NCBI RefSeq assembly: GCF_038502225.1 | Contig: NC_091352.1 | Location: 21,127,216 to 21,191,215 of the forward strand | Direction of reading: 5' to 3' | Length of the DNA stretch: 64,000 nucleotides | Source of the DNA: Cherax quadricarinatus | Lineage: Eukaryota > Arthropoda > Malacostraca > Decapoda > Parastacidae | In this document: positions 10,581 through 23,494 of the stretch, one piece after another | Layout of the letters: each line of letters starts with the position of its first letter | Position numbering within the stretch: the stretch's first letter is position 1 | Notes under the pieces: generated by a model | What the model was told of the DNA's origin: nothing | Seen by the model: the letters and a program-made list of their open reading frames with translations, nothing else | The model's database searches: none | Position numbers and translations under genes: made by a program

Positions 10581-11239
10581 TGTAGGAGTTTTGAGACATT
10601 TTTACGTGTAGTCAGCCTTCCCCGGTCTAAACACAGGTAAGAGGAAGTAAGGATGAACAAAGAATAGCACTGGAAAGGAGTGTCTTCAGTTAACACAGAT
10701 CCAGGACTAAACCCAACAGTGGAGAGCTTGATGGTGAAGGGCCGCAGCAGACAGGCTGGAGACAGCTGGTGGGGAGAGAAATGCAGGAGTTCAGTTTACT
10801 GTCTTATTTAGAACGACCCATTCTAAAAAAAATTAAACACTTCTTTTGTTAGGTACTTGAGTTGTTCATAGTTGTCGAAGTCTTCGATGAATTGTTTCGT
10901 AAAATCTTGGACTCATCGTTATGTGAAGTTGAATGGGGGACAAAGAAGGGTTATTTCAGTTCCATTGCAGAGTCAAGGGTGGATTTGTTTGCCTAGCATG
11001 GTGTCCTTGCTCGAGGATGTATTGAAGTATCGTGAGGCCCAGTGTGTGGTTGTCAACTTCAGTTTCATCAACATAGGTGTGTGTCTTGATCTTCAAGCAG
11101 TGTTGTTGTGGTTCAGGGGTGACCGTCCCCACTCTTTTGTTTTCAAGGTGTTCTACGCCTTGAGTGGTTGAACGCTGCTCAAGGATCCCAGTGGAAGTAA
11201 CTTATTTTGTTTTTTTTGGGTATCCTAGGTATGATAATT
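10581..11239. other. Unassigned; 99-codon open frame without recognisable domain
   Basis: An open frame at 10872-11171 has no motif I recognise. It lies on the strand opposite the adjacent LINE remnant and may be a shadow of unrecognised LINE 3' sequence. Confidence 0.3.
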
Positions 11240-12840
11240 TACATAACTGTATTTATATGTATCTTCTATCTGCGCCTCACCTTTCGCAGTATATAGGTCT
11301 CCATTCTCATGCTCCGACTTCACATTTTTCAAGAGTATGGAGGTGATCTCTAAAGAGAGTGAAGGTTCAAGGCTCTCAGTCTATCCTCGTATGAGAGATT
11401 TCTTATTCCGTAGATTAATTTTGCAATTTTCTCTGTATATTCTCCAGTGCATTTATATCCATTCTGTAGTATGGAGACCAAAACTGAGCTGCATAATATA
11501 ATTGAGGCCTTACTAGTGATGTAAAATAACTCTTGGACTCCTGTTATTTATACTTCTTGATATAAATCCCAATAATTTGTTAGCCTTATTGCTCACACTT
11601 AGGCTTCAGATTTCTGCTAACCATGACTCCCAAGCCTTTTTCACATTCTACATGATCAAACTGTACAACACCTAGTCTCATTCCCAAGGACTAGGACTTT
11701 ATACATTTCTACATTGAATTGCATCTGCCGCTTTACAGACCATAGCATTATTTTGTCCAAATCTTCCTGAAGTTCAATGGAATCTTCACAATCTATTTTT
11801 CAGCTTATTTTTGTGTCATCAGCAAATTAACTCATGGTACGTTTTATTCCTTCGTCAAGGTTATTAACATAAATTATGAACAACAATGGGGCTACAACTG
11901 CTCCTGGTGGAACGCCACGAGTGACTAATCTCCATACGGATTTATCCCCCTTTATGAAGATTGTCATTTCTATTGGTCAACCTTGCCTCGATCCAAGTTA
12001 GGATATTCCCTCTTATACCCTAAGCTGCCACTTAGTCTTTTGTTTCTAGGTACTCTGTCGACAACTTTACTAAAATCCATATGAACATCATATTCTTTAT
12101 AGTGGTCCACCGTCTCAATTACTTTAATAAAGAAGATCAGCAAATTTGTCAGGCAGAAACGTCCTCTAGTAAAACCGTGTTAAGATTCATTAATAAAATT
12201 GTCCTCATTAAGGTAACTTCGCATTATAACAGCTATAACCGATTCTAACAATTTGCCTATTGTTGATGTCAGGCTTATTGGGCGGTAATTTGATGGGATT
12301 GATTTCATCCCTAACTTAAAGATAGGAATTACACTAGCCGTTTTGCACACCTCCAGCACAACACCTGTATGGACTGAAGCACCCTCTTTGATTATCACAT
12401 CGTTCGTTACTGTAAAATTACTTATTTTCTTCGGGCCCTAAATTATTCTTAATTGTCGGGATATTATTTATATCTTGTGTGAACACTGATAAGAAATAAC
12501 TATAGAAAAGTTAAAACATTTCCTGTTCATTATCAGTGAAGTGTCTAGACCTAGTATTCATTAATCCTATTTTTATCTGATCTTTATCCTATACACTTAA
12601 AAGAACACTTTTGGAGTTGTCTTTGATTAACTATTTACTTAAATTTTACAGTCGTGTTTAACCGTTCTAATTCCCTTCCTTACCTCGCTTTTAATGTGGA
12701 GATATTGGTCAACAGGGTTATATTCTCCCCTTCTGATGCATCTATAAATTCCTTTCTACTCTCCTAATAGATACTTTAGTTTCCTATTTATCCTTTAAGG
12801 ATCGTTTAAAGTGGTGCGACCGATATCATTTTTTGGGTCC
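11240..12840 (-). pseudogene. Decayed CR1/L2-type LINE reverse transcriptase
   Basis: On the minus strand, 12180-12398 keeps a 72-codon open piece reading KTASVIPIFKLGMKSIPSNYRPISL and then GKLLESV (quoted in parts: SVIPIFKLG, SNYRPISLTS). This is the classic motif in which a V-x-P-I-x-K-x-G block precedes N-Y-R-P-I-S-L in non-LTR reverse transcriptases. Downstream, 11380-12180 encodes further blocks in shifting frames, including a PGGVPQG-like turn near 11910 (complement of CTCCTGGTGGAACGCCACG) and the thumb region. Several stops and frameshifts are present. It is a 1.6-kb dead copy, distinct in sequence from CR1-like family A. Confidence 0.65.
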
Positions 12841-13110
12841 AATTTCGATGAGATTCTTACAGTAATTTATGCAGCATTCAAAAACCTACACACTGTGTTT
12901 GTAGTGACTTTTTGCTTTAAAGTTGGATAGAAAAAAATTATTTGTGAAAAAATTGATAGGGTGAAAAGCACTCCTATCTCTACAAAACTGGAAAGATATG
13001 CAATGCTCTAGTAGACATCAGATGAAAAATAAGGACTAGATAATTGTTAACCCACATAGTTTGAGCGAAAATATCATTAGATTCCATAATAAAAAAATGT
13101 TGAAAGTTGT
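12841..13110. other. AT-rich spacer
   Basis: Nothing recognisable beyond A/T runs. Confidence 0.4.
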
Positions 13111-13127
13111 GATTTTTTTTTTGAGGA

Positions 13128-13293
13128 TTATTATTATTATAATCAAGGGGGAAGCGCTAAACCCGGAGGATTATACAGCACCTGGGGGGGGGGGATGTAG
13201 AAGGCATTCAGGCTTAATTCGGGGAACTGGAGCACAGATCCAATTCCCTAAATCAAGAGCCCCTCACCAACATCAAGGAACCTTTCTTGAGGT
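13128..13293 (-). mobile_element. SINE-like family S2, copy 2, with T-rich target-site duplication
   Basis: The body is nearly identical to 6687-6851. It is bracketed by T-run plus GAGGA at 13111-13127 and again ending at 13320, consistent with a target-site duplication of about 15 bases whose T run has expanded on the right. The high identity suggests recent activity of S2. Confidence 0.78.
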
Positions 13294-13504
13294 TTTTTTT
13301 TTTTTTTTTTTTTTTGAGGAGAAAAAAGAAATCATTAAAAACAAAGCTGCAAAAAATATCGCAATTCAAAAATGGGTTTTAGTAGAAACATCATTACTCA
13401 ACGTGTGCAAAAATCATGACACTTCTTTTAATACTTTTCACAAAAAAATAGAACCAATGTCAATAATTTATTTCTGACTTATTCACAAATTGACTCACGA
13501 AATC

Positions 13505-13625
13505 GTAATGACAGGATTGCAAACAAACCATACCACGGGCGGGGATAGAACCCGCGATCAGACCGTCTGGAGTTTTGAGACTCTCTGATCGCGGGTTCTA
13601 TCCCCGCCCATGGTATGGTTTACTC
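13505..13625. mobile_element. Fold-back of a tRNA-like SINE segment (family S3)
   Basis: AAACCATACCACGGGCGGGG, followed by ATAGAACCCGCGATCAGA (to about 13562), is inverted as TCTGATCGCGGGTTCTATCC ... GGTATGGTTT (13585-13620), spacer about 20 bases. The right arm contains a B-box-like GGGTTCTATCCCC. The same unit occurs at 10.5 and 29.5 kb. Confidence 0.7.
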
Positions 13626-13964
13626 ACATATTGTTTTGTGTGAAACTCTATGGTTACGGCCCGCTAAATTTCAGAGTGTTGCACACGTCAACACTTGTTG
13701 AGACCCCACATCAGACAAACCAAAAAAATCGTAATTTTTGGAGAGAAAAAAAAATACTAATTGCCAACCTGTCTTTTTGATGAGAGCAAAAACAAAAAAT
13801 ATATATTTAAGGAAAAACTTACATAGAAATATGATAGAAACAAGATAATTACATCAAAATGTTGCCAAAATTATGCACTATTTTTGGGTCACGAAACATT
13901 ATTTTCCATAATTTTTTAATGCTAATTTCTTTATCTCCAAAAATTTATTTTATTTTTTTTTTTA

Positions 13965-16900
13965 TTATCACACCGGCCGATTCCCACCAAGGCAGGGTGG
14001 CCCGAAAAAGAAAAACTTTCACCATCATTCACTCCATCACTGTCTTGCCAGAAGGGTGCTTTACACTACAGTTTTTAAACTGCAACATTAACACCCCTCC
14101 TTCAGAGTGCAGGCACTGTACTTCCCATCTCCAGGACTCAAGTCCGGCCTGCCGGTTTCCCTGAATCCCTTCATAAATGTTACTTTGCTCACACTCCGAC
14201 AGCACGTCAAGTATTATAAACCATTTGTCTCCATTCACTCCTATCAAACACGCTCACGCATGCCTGCTGGAAGTCCAAGCCCCTCGCACACAAAACCTCC
14301 TTTACCCCCTCCCTCCAACCCTTCCTAGGCCGACCCCTACCCCGCCTTCCTTCCACTACAGACTGATACACTCTTGAAGTCATTCTGTTTCGCTCCATTC
14401 TCTCTACATGTCCGAACCACCTCAACAACCCTTCCTCAGCCCTCTGGACAACAGTTTTGGTAATCCCGCACCTCCTCCTAACTTCCAAACTACGAATTCT
14501 CTGCATTATATTCACACCACACATTGCCCTCAGACATGACATCTCCACTGCCTCCAGCCTTCTCCTCGCTGCAACATTCATCACCCACGCTTCACACCCA
14601 TATAAGAGCGTTGGTAAAACTATACTCTCATACATTCCGATCTTTGCCTCCAAGGACAAAGTTCTTTGTCTCCACAGACTCCTAAGTGCACCACTCACTC
14701 TTTTTCCCTCATCAATTCTATGATTCACCTCATCTTTCATAGACCCATCCGCTGACACGTCCACTCCCAAATATCTGAATACGTTCACCTCCTCCATACT
14801 CTCTCCCTCCAATCTGATATTCAATCTTTCATCACCTAATCTTTTTGTTATCCTCATAACCTTACTCTTTCCTGTATTCACCTTTAATTTTCTTCTTTTG
14901 CACACCCTACCAAATTCATCCACCAATCTCTGCAACTTCTCTTCAGAATCTCCCAAGAGCACAATGTCATCAGCAAAGAGCAGCTGTGACAACTCCCACT
15001 TTGTGTGTGATTCTTTATCTTTTAACTCCACGCCTCTTGCCAAGACCCTCGCATTTACTTCTCTTACAACCCTATCTATAAATATATTAAACAACCACGG
15101 TGACATCACACATCCTTGTCTAAGGCCTACTTTTACTGGGAAAAAATTTCCCTCTTTCCTACATACTCTAACTTGAGCCTCACTATCCTCGTAAAAACTC
15201 TTCACTGCTTTCAGTAACCTACCTCCTACACCATACACTTGCAACATCTGCCACATTGCCCCCCTATCCACCCTGTCATACGCCTTTTCCAAATCCATAA
15301 ATGCCACAAAGACCTCTTTAGCCTTATCTAAATACTGTTCACTTATATGTTTCACTGTAAACACCTGGTCCACACACCCCCTACCTTTCCTAAAGCCTCC
15401 TTGTTCATCTGCTATCCTATTCTCCGTCTTACTCTTAATTCTTTCAATTATAACTCTACCATACACTTTACCAGGTACACTCAACAGACTTATCCCCCTA
15501 TAATTTTTGCACTCTCTTTTATCCCCTTTGCCTTTATACAAAGGAACTATGCATGCTCTCTGCCAATCCCTAGGTACCTTACCCTCTTCCATACATTTAT
15601 TAAATAATTGCACCAACCACTCCAAAACTATATCCCCACCTGCTTTTAACATTTCTATCTTTATCCCATCAATCCCGGCTGCCTTACCCCCTTTCATTTT
15701 ACCTACTGCCTCACGAACTTCCCCCACACTCACAACTGGCTCTTCCTCACTCCTACAAGATGTTATTCCTCCTTGCCCTATACACGAAATCACAGCTTCC
15801 CTATCTTCATCAACATTTAACAATTCCTCAAAATATTCCTTCCATCTTCCCAATACCTCTAACTCTCCATTTAATAACTCTCCTCTCCTATTTTTAACTG
15901 ACAAATCCATTTGTTCTCTGGGCTTTCTTAACTTGTTAATCTCACTCCAAAACTTTTTCTTATTTTCAACAAAATTTGTTGATAACATCTCACCCACTCT
16001 CTCATTTGCTCTCTTTTTACATTGCTTCACCACTCTCTTAACTTCTCTCTTTTTCTCCATATACTCTTCCCTCCTTGCATCACTTCTACTTTGTAAAAAC
16101 TTCTCATATGCTAACTTTTTCTCCCTTACTACTCTCTTTACATCATCATTCCACCAATCGCTCCTCTTCCCTCCTGCACCCACTTTCCTGTAACCACAAA
16201 CTTCTGTTGAACACTCTAACACTACATTTTTAAACCTACCCCATACCTCTTCGACCCCATTGCCTATGCTCTCATTAGCCCATCTATCCTCCAATAGCTG
16301 TTTATATCTTACCCTAACTGCCTCCTCTTTTAGTTTATAAACCTTCACCTCTCTCTTCCCTGATGCTTCTATTCTCCTTGTATCCCATCTACCTTTTACT
16401 CTCAGTGTAGCTACAACTAGAAAGTGATCTGATATATCTGTGGCCCCTCTATAAACATGTACATCCTGAAGTCTACTCAACAGTCTTTTATCTACCAATA
16501 CATAATCCAACAAACTACTGTCATTTCGCCCTACATCATATCGTGTATACTTATTTATCCTCTTTTTCTTAAAATATGTATTACCTATAACTAAACCCCT
16601 TTCTATTCAAAGTTCAATCAAAGGGCTCCCATTATCATTTACACCTGGCACCCCAAAGGCTCCTATACATTCACTTAACATCTCCCAAAATCTCTCTCTC
16701 TCCTCTGCATTCCTCTCTTCTCCAGGTGCATACACGCTTATTATGACCCACTTCTCGCATCCAACCTTTACTTTAATCCACATAATTCTTGAATTTACAC
16801 ATTCATATTCTCTTTTCTCCTTCCATAACTGATCATTTAACATTACTGCTACCCCTTCCTTTGCTCTAACTCTCTCAGATACTCCAGATTTAATCCCATT

Positions 16901-17520
16901 TATTTCCCCCCACTGAAACTCTCCTACCCCCTTCAGCTTTGTTTCGCTTAGGGCCAGGACATCCAACTTCTTTTCATTCATAACATCAGCAATCATCTGT
17001 TTCTTGTCATCCGCACTACATCCACGCACATTTAAGCAACCCAGTTTTATAAAGTTTTTCTTCTTCTCTTTTTTAGTAATTGTATACAGGAGAAGGGGTT
17101 ACTAGCCCATTGCTCCCGGCATTTTAGTCGCCTCATACGACACGCATGGCTTACGGAGGAAAGATTCTTTTCCACTTCCCCATGGACAATAGAAGAAATA
17201 AAAAAGAACAAGAGCTATTTAGAAAAAGGAGAAAAACCTAGATGTATGTATATATATATATGCATGTGCGTGTCTGTGAAGTGTGACCAAAGTGTAAGTA
17301 GGAGTAGCAAGATATCCCTGTTATCTTAGCGTGTTTATGAGACAGAAAAAGAAACCAGCAATCCTACCATCATGCAAAACAGTTACAGGTTTTTGTTTCA
17401 CAGTCATCTGGCAGGACGGTAGTACTTCCCTGGGTGGTTGCTGTCTACCAACCTACTACCTATGCAAAACAATCGCAGACAGGCGATCTTAACAATGCAA
17501 GTCAAGCCACGGGAGATTTC
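13965..17520 (-). mobile_element. RTE-like LINE, copy 1 (nearly full length)
   Basis: Minus-strand element. The 3' end is the A/T-rich tail at 13960-13975, preceded by GGCCACCCTGCCTTGGTGGG and a CGGCCG box (13976-14010). The same end is seen at 52650-52690 and as a scrap at 44742. The coding region runs 17029 to 14207. Upstream, about 490 bases of 5' leader (17035-17520) contain GCCGGGAGCAATGGGCTAGT and AAGCCATGCGTGTCGTATGA. Total about 3.55 kb, with the 5' side bordering a TA array at 17543. Confidence 0.8.
14207..17029 (-). pseudogene. RTE-like LINE ORF: endonuclease plus reverse transcriptase, broken by one stop
   Basis: Encodes an apurinic-type endonuclease and a reverse transcriptase that would nick target DNA and copy the element RNA. 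The first piece (17029-16607, 140 codons) has the LALSETKLKG and VISVYAPGEE motifs. The second (16513-14207, 768 codons) holds the TDISDHFLV end of the endonuclease, then the reverse transcriptase with A box AFMDLEKAYDRVDR, B box GLRQGCVMSPWLFN and C box LLFADDIVLLG, and a C-terminal GRGRPRKGW / DRSEWRQM tail typical of RTE-type LINEs. Both pieces share one frame. The only break is a TGA just upstream of 16607, where copies normally continue as LIEL then IERGLV. The endonuclease also runs from IGAFG straight to VPGVNDNG and appears to lack the GDFN metal-binding segment. Upstream of the first ATG the frame stays open for about 20 codons and encodes LGCLNVRGCS. Confidence 0.85.
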
Positions 17521-17539
17521 CATCCTCCGTGGCTTGTCT

Positions 17540-17542
<3 letters not shown>

Positions 17543-17583
<41 letters not shown>
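17543..17583. repeat. (AT)n microsatellite
   Basis: About 20 AT units between the 5' leader of the RTE-like element and a fold-back element. Confidence 0.95.
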
Positions 17584-17587
<4 letters not shown>

Positions 17588-17745
17588 GAACAAACACTGG
17601 AAAAATGCTGAAATTCCAAGCACTTTCGTGACTTGTCACATTATCAAGGAACTATAATGTCAGAAGTCACAAAAGTGCCTGGAATTTCACTATTTTTTCA
17701 CAGTTGTTGTTCTGCATATTGTGATATCACTTGTCTACTGTGAGA
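17584..17745. mobile_element. Fold-back pair of Penelope-like ends (older)
   Basis: The left arm CAGAACAAACACTGGAAAAA ... TTCCAAGCACTTTCGTGAC (to about 17654) is the complement of the right arm, which holds GTCACAAAAGTGCCTGG ... TTCACAGTTGTTGTTCTGCA (about 17665-17715). It is related to the adjacent pair at 17764 but more diverged. Confidence 0.7.
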
Positions 17746-17763
17746 TATATATATATATATATA

Positions 17764-18592
<829 letters not shown>

Positions 18593-18659
18593 TCGCAGAT
18601 TATGCATTTTTTGTAAATATGATCTTCGTCAACAGAATCATTAGACATGATTTCAATTA

Positions 18660-19260
18660 AGATTAGATAGGTGTTACGTAAGTCCACTATTATCGGCAAA
18701 ACGAAAATCGGGGACTTTTACTGTATTATACTAATTCTCATACCCTCGGGTAATATTTAAAAGTAATTGATTTGTGATCTCTTGCTCAAAGCTCTCCAGT
18801 AATCTCTAAATTATTTATGAGGGTTTCCTTATTTGACAAAACCATGTCAAGCAGGTTATTACCTCGGGTAGATTCTGTTACAAACTGCACAAAAAACCAG
18901 TCCTGAACTACTTCCAAGCAGTCATTCGACTCGAAATTACCTGTCAAAGTACTCCAGTCATTTTAACTGGAGTTAAAATTCCCTACTATTACTACGTTAT
19001 CATGTCTAGAAGCTTAACAATTACATCCCAGAGAAGTCACCCTCTGTCGCCTTCTAAGTTTGAGGATCAGTATATAACACCTAAAATAAATTTTTCTTGT
19101 CTTTCAAGAAATTCTACCTGTTTTTATGCAACAATTCATGTTACCTAAGATATATAGCACTACTCCATCCCCTTTCCCGTTGTTTATATCAACATGGAAC
19201 ATCACAAACCCTTGAAGGTTGCACTAAGCTAGGAATTCTCCACGTTTTCTCAATCATTTC
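18660..19260 (-). pseudogene. CR1/L2-type LINE endonuclease remnant
   Basis: On the minus strand 19190-18790 encodes NGKGDGVVLYI, then NVVIVGNFNSS, DWSTLTGNFESNDCLEVVQD, WFFVQFVTESTRGNNLLDMV and LSNKETLINNLEI (each quoted in part). This is the second half of an apurinic-type LINE endonuclease. The usual G-D-F-N metal-binding box has become GNFN, and R-G-x-N-x-L-D is intact. One frame persists over about 60 codons around the core with stops on either side. Similar debris may reach 19800. It is a dead copy without a nearby partner reverse transcriptase. Confidence 0.65.
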
Positions 19261-19920
19261 CTCCCCTTCCCTGCTTGATGTATTTTCCAGTTACCCCCTT
19301 CTAAAAAAAAATTTCGCCATCACAAAGGGACAGAAAAACAAGATCAGAAAAAATTAAATTATTGAGGTTTTGCATAAATATAGCACACAAATATTTACCC
19401 CTTCCCATGTAATGTTTTACCCCTGGTTGACAATTACTGCGTGAGCAATCATGTCCCAACTCTTCAAATTACCGTGTCTCCGTTACTACAATAACATCAA
19501 TATTCTCCGCACAAGCTACCAGACGTAATTAATTTATCTTATTCCTGGTACTTTGACTATTAGTATAAAATATGTTAAGATGGTTTTTCTTCTACACCTT
19601 TTCCTTATTCAACTCTTCCATTCCGGAGTTTCTGTTATTTTTACACAGTGTTACGTGATGACTGAAATTAATGATATTAACGCCTAAATCAATATTTCCA
19701 CAATTCATTTTTTCCTAACAAAACTCATACCTTGAACTATTTCTTGTTCAAAGCCCTAACAGCACCCTCCACTGAACTTGCTAGAGCCCTCACACCTGCC
19801 CTAGAGTAGTCATGCAAGAACAGCCGCTTATGAATCTTTGATGAGTATCATGAATCAAATTATTCTTATCTAGGTGCTTCTTGTAATATCAGATAGGGAA
19901 ATAAATGGTATAAAATACCG
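19261..19920. other. Unassigned, probably 5' continuation of the LINE remnant
   Basis: Pyrimidine-rich on the plus strand. No motif was recognised after trying both strands. Confidence 0.3.
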
Positions 19921-19924
19921 ACAC

Positions 19925-20080
19925 AATGGAAATATAGACACTTAAGCAGTATAATGTGATCTTTTATTGAAAACGTTTCGCTCAAGATGTGTTTGTGACT
20001 TGATAAAGGTCACTGCATGGGCAAAACGTTGTCAATAAATGATCACATCATACTGCTTAAATGTTTATATTTCCAGTATC
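19925..20080. mobile_element. Fold-back pair of Penelope-like ends
   Basis: CACTTAAGCAGTATAATGTG and ATCTTTTATTGAAAACGTTT (19939-19978) are inverted as AAACGTTGTCAATAAATGAT and CACATCATACTGCTTAAATG (20024-20063). Between them the plus strand reads CTTGATAAAGG, a hairpin remnant TCACTGCATGGGC, then AAAACG, a worn form of the hammerhead-like motif. Confidence 0.65.
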
Positions 20081-20702
20081 GGTTATACTGACTCGAAAAA
20101 TTTGCATACAATATACACAACCTGAAAGTTGGCTGAGCATCAGTATTCTCCCGTCTTTCTCACTTTTTTTTTTTTTTTGGCATACAGATTGTCTTGTCCA
20201 TTTTTATATTTTCCTTTGTATTTCATTTTATCATATCGCCTACCTCACCATTTCACAAGAGTATTTCTGAAAGACTCCTTTTCATCCATCTTAAGTTTCT
20301 GCTTTCTTAAATTTCCATTATTGTTAATGCCATTTTCCCCTTCCTTTCATTTTTCCATCTCCACCATCAGCTTCCTCGAATCTTCTTACACCTTTCGGAC
20401 GTTTTTCAGTTGCTGCTGCTGGGTTTTACTCCTGTGCCTAGTTTTCCACGTATTCATTTCGTATTTTTTCTTTTCATTTTCCTCACGGGCAGTGCTAAAA
20501 CTTTCCTTACACCACATCTTATACTTTACTTTGATTCTAAATGCAGTTAATATTAGATCCTGCAGTTGTTCCCCACAATCTTCTTCCTCACCTTCAACTC
20601 ACCTTCCTTTACAACTCGTTGCTTATTTTTATTTCTTTACTCTTCAATATATTCTGAAACTAGTCAGTTTATTTCAAATCAATGAGCGAAAAGTGCCCTG
20701 GA

Positions 20703-20705
<3 letters not shown>
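20081..20705. other. Pyrimidine-rich region, no gene
   Basis: Very T/C-rich plus strand, with a 325-codon frame crossing it that continues into the GA array and antisense LINE sequence. Phenylalanine/serine/leucine richness follows from composition. Not called coding. Confidence 0.5.

Positions 20706-20762
<57 letters not shown>
20706..20762. repeat. (GA)n microsatellite, ~28 units
   Basis: Uninterrupted GA run directly at the 3' end of CR1-like copy 2. Confidence 0.97.
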
Positions 20763-20764
<2 letters not shown>

Positions 20765-20766
<2 letters not shown>

Positions 20767-23340
20767 GAGAGTACTCACGTATTTGTGGTTCCAGGGGTTC
20801 GTTTCGAAGCTTCTGGCCTCGATTCTTTGCTGGTCGCTGCTAGGTCCACTCTTTCCCTGCTCTCAGAGCTTTGTCGTACCCCTCCTTAAAGCTACGTATG
20901 GATCCTGCCTTCACTACATCAGTCTCCGGATCGTTCCACTTTCTAACAACTTTAGTGCTGAAGAAATACTTCCTAACATCCATGTGACTCATCTGAGTTT
21001 CCAATTTTTAGTAGTGGCCCCTTGTTCCTGTGTCCCATCTCTGAATCATTTTATCCCTGTTTACCGTGTTAATTCCCCCCCCCCCTTCCTGGTATTTTAT
21101 ACGTAGTTGTGTCCTCCCTATCTCTACTTTCCTCCTTGTGTCGTCAGATTGAGTTCCCTTAATCTTTCCTCGTAGGACATACCCCATAGTTCTGGGACTA
21201 GTCTTGCTGCCAACTTTTGCACTTTCTCTAATTTCTTGAGGTGCCTGACCAGGTGTGGGTTCCATACTGATGTTGCATACTCCCGTATGGGCCTAACGTA
21301 TACAGTGTACAGTATTTTGAACGAGTCTTTACTCAGGTACCGAAATGCTATTTTTTGGTTTTCCAGGCGTCCAGATGCTGCAGGAGTTATTTGGTTGATG
21401 TGCGTCTCAGGAGTTGTGCTCGATATGATGCAAATATTTTTATTATACAGATTTCTTTTCCTTGAGGTTTGCAGCCGTTGACTCTCATAGCGTGTACTCC
21501 TTTTGAGGTTAAACTCCATGAGCCAATTGTTGGACCAGGCTTGCAGCCTGTCCAGATCCCTTTGCAGTCCTACCTGATCCTCTTCCACTTGAGTTCTCTG
21601 CATTAGCTTCATATCGCTTGCAAAAGGTACACCTCTGAATGTATTCCTTTTGTTATGTTCTTCACATATGCCAGAAATAGCATTGACCCTACGGCTGACG
21701 TTGCTTCCTTCCTGTCAGATATTCTCTGATCTATTGCAGTGCCTTTCCTGTTATTCCTGCCTGCTCCTCTAGCTTTTGCACTAATTAATCTATTTCGCGG
21801 AATGAACTCTACCCAACACTCTCTCTCCTGTTTTACTACGGTTACCTTGTCGTAAAACTACATCAGGTTTGTGACAATCTTTTCCCTCACTGAAACCGTG
21901 CTAGTTATCGTATATAAGCTCATTTTGTCTACGTGCTTCACCACTCTCCTCCTGATAAGCCTATCCATGACTTTGCTTACTATATATGTCAGTGACAATG
22001 CTCTTTAGTTTAATTCTACCTGCCTTTTTTCTTGAATACTGGAACCACAATTGCCGTCTTCCACAACTCAGGTAGTTGCCCTGTTATGATAGATGTGTTA
22101 AACATCCCTCTCTCTCAACCCATAGTAAGATGTTGCCTGGTCCAACCATCTTTGAGGTATCTAGTTCACTTAGCACCTCCTCCTCGGTTGTGTGTAATGT
22201 GTCCAGCACTTGTTGGTGTGCCCTACCTTTCCAGTTTCCTGGAAGTCTATCTCCACTGAAAATACCTCCCTAAATATCGTGTTGAAATCCTCAAATATTC
22301 TTGATCGTTTCTTGTGATCTCCCCTCCTTTCCTCAGTCCGATTACCTGGTTCTTGACTGTTGTTTTCGTCCTGATGTATCTGTTCAGGAGCTTCAGGTCA
22401 GATTTGGGTATCGATGCTATGTCATTCTCGTATTGCCGCTGGGCCTAACTCCTTATCCATTCATATTCATTTCTGGCTCTTCGGCTCATCTTATTTTCCT
22501 GGGTCTTGTGTGTTCTATACTCGAGAGCACCTCGCGTTGGCCTCTCTACACCTCTTGGTAAAGCAAGGGCTCTTTCTGCTCTTCCCGTTGTGTCTGGTGC
22601 ACTTGGGTACGATCTTCTCCTCTGCCTCACTGCACTTTGTGATCACGTGACTCATTTCATTTACTGTCTTTTCCTCTAGTTCTCTTCCCCACGGCATCTC
22701 GTGCAGGAATTGCCTGATGCCTGTGTAGTCTCCTATTTTGTAGTTTGTCTTTTGTCCTCATGCTACTTCACTCTCCACTGTTAACTCTACAATGTAGTAG
22801 AAGCTCAAGACCATGTGATCGCTAGCTCCTAGGGGCCTTTCGTATGAGATATCCCCAATGTCTGAACTATTCAAGGTGAATACGAGGTCCAGCCTTGATG
22901 GTTCATCCTCACTCTCTGGTATTATCCCTAACATGTTGGTTCATGAGGTTTTTCTTAGCCCTCCATGCTTCTGGTCTCCCATGTGGCTCCAGGTTTTCCC
23001 AGTCTCCTGGTGATTGAAATCACTAATAACTTACAACTTTGCCCTACCCATATGGACCCTTCTGGCCACCTCACCTCGTGTGTCCAGCATTGCTCAATTG
23101 CTCTCATCATACTCTTGTCTTGGTCTGCTATTTTGTGGCGGATTGTACATCAATGCAATCAACACCATGGGGCCCCCAGTCTAAAATATTCATTCCTTCC
23201 CTGATTTCCATTTCTTCTGCCCTCAAAATTTCTTTTGATTTTGATGAGCAGTGCAACTCCTCCACTCCATCTGTTCCCTCTGTCTTTCCTTAGGATCTGA
23301 TATCTGGATAGAAAGACTGCATCTGTTATCCTCGTGGGAG
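20765..23340 (-). pseudogene. CR1-like LINE family A, copy 2: endonuclease and reverse transcriptase
   Basis: A minus-strand copy of about 2.6 kb in broken frames. The 5' side (23300-22860) encodes the endonuclease start QILRKDRGNRWSGG, VALLIK and later QCWTHE / GATWE blocks. 22700-22020 covers the linker, with a 60-80 codon open piece. 21612-21124 keeps 162 codons of the reverse-transcriptase C terminus: LQRDLDRLQAWSNNWLMEFN, FRYLSKDSFKILYTVYVRP, IREYATSVWNPHL, LEKVQKLAARLVPEL and SYEERLRELNL. The catalytic box is not recognisable. The 3' end is the TACTCACGTATTTGTGGTTC block at 20772, adjoining the GA array. An inactive but long copy. Confidence 0.75.
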
Positions 23341-23494
23341 ACCTTGCAGGGTACTATGGGAGGCCGCTATGAAGGTGGAGTTTGTGATTGAGAGGGTCTG
23401 TGTGTGCACAGTGTGGTTTGTTTTGGGATAATCTGTTTTGCTGCAGTGGGGTTGTCGGGTTTGGGGTGTTCTGTGGGTGGTTCTGAGGGAGGTT

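Noticed and set aside
15507..16193. 228-codon plus-strand frame, and similar plus-strand frames at 14.1-15.6 kb
   Set aside because: They are antisense shadows of the minus-strand RTE-like reverse transcriptase.
20129..21106. 325-codon plus-strand frame rich in F, S and L with a short RE repeat
   Set aside because: It crosses a pyrimidine-rich stretch, a GA array and antisense CR1-like sequence. No single protein explains it.
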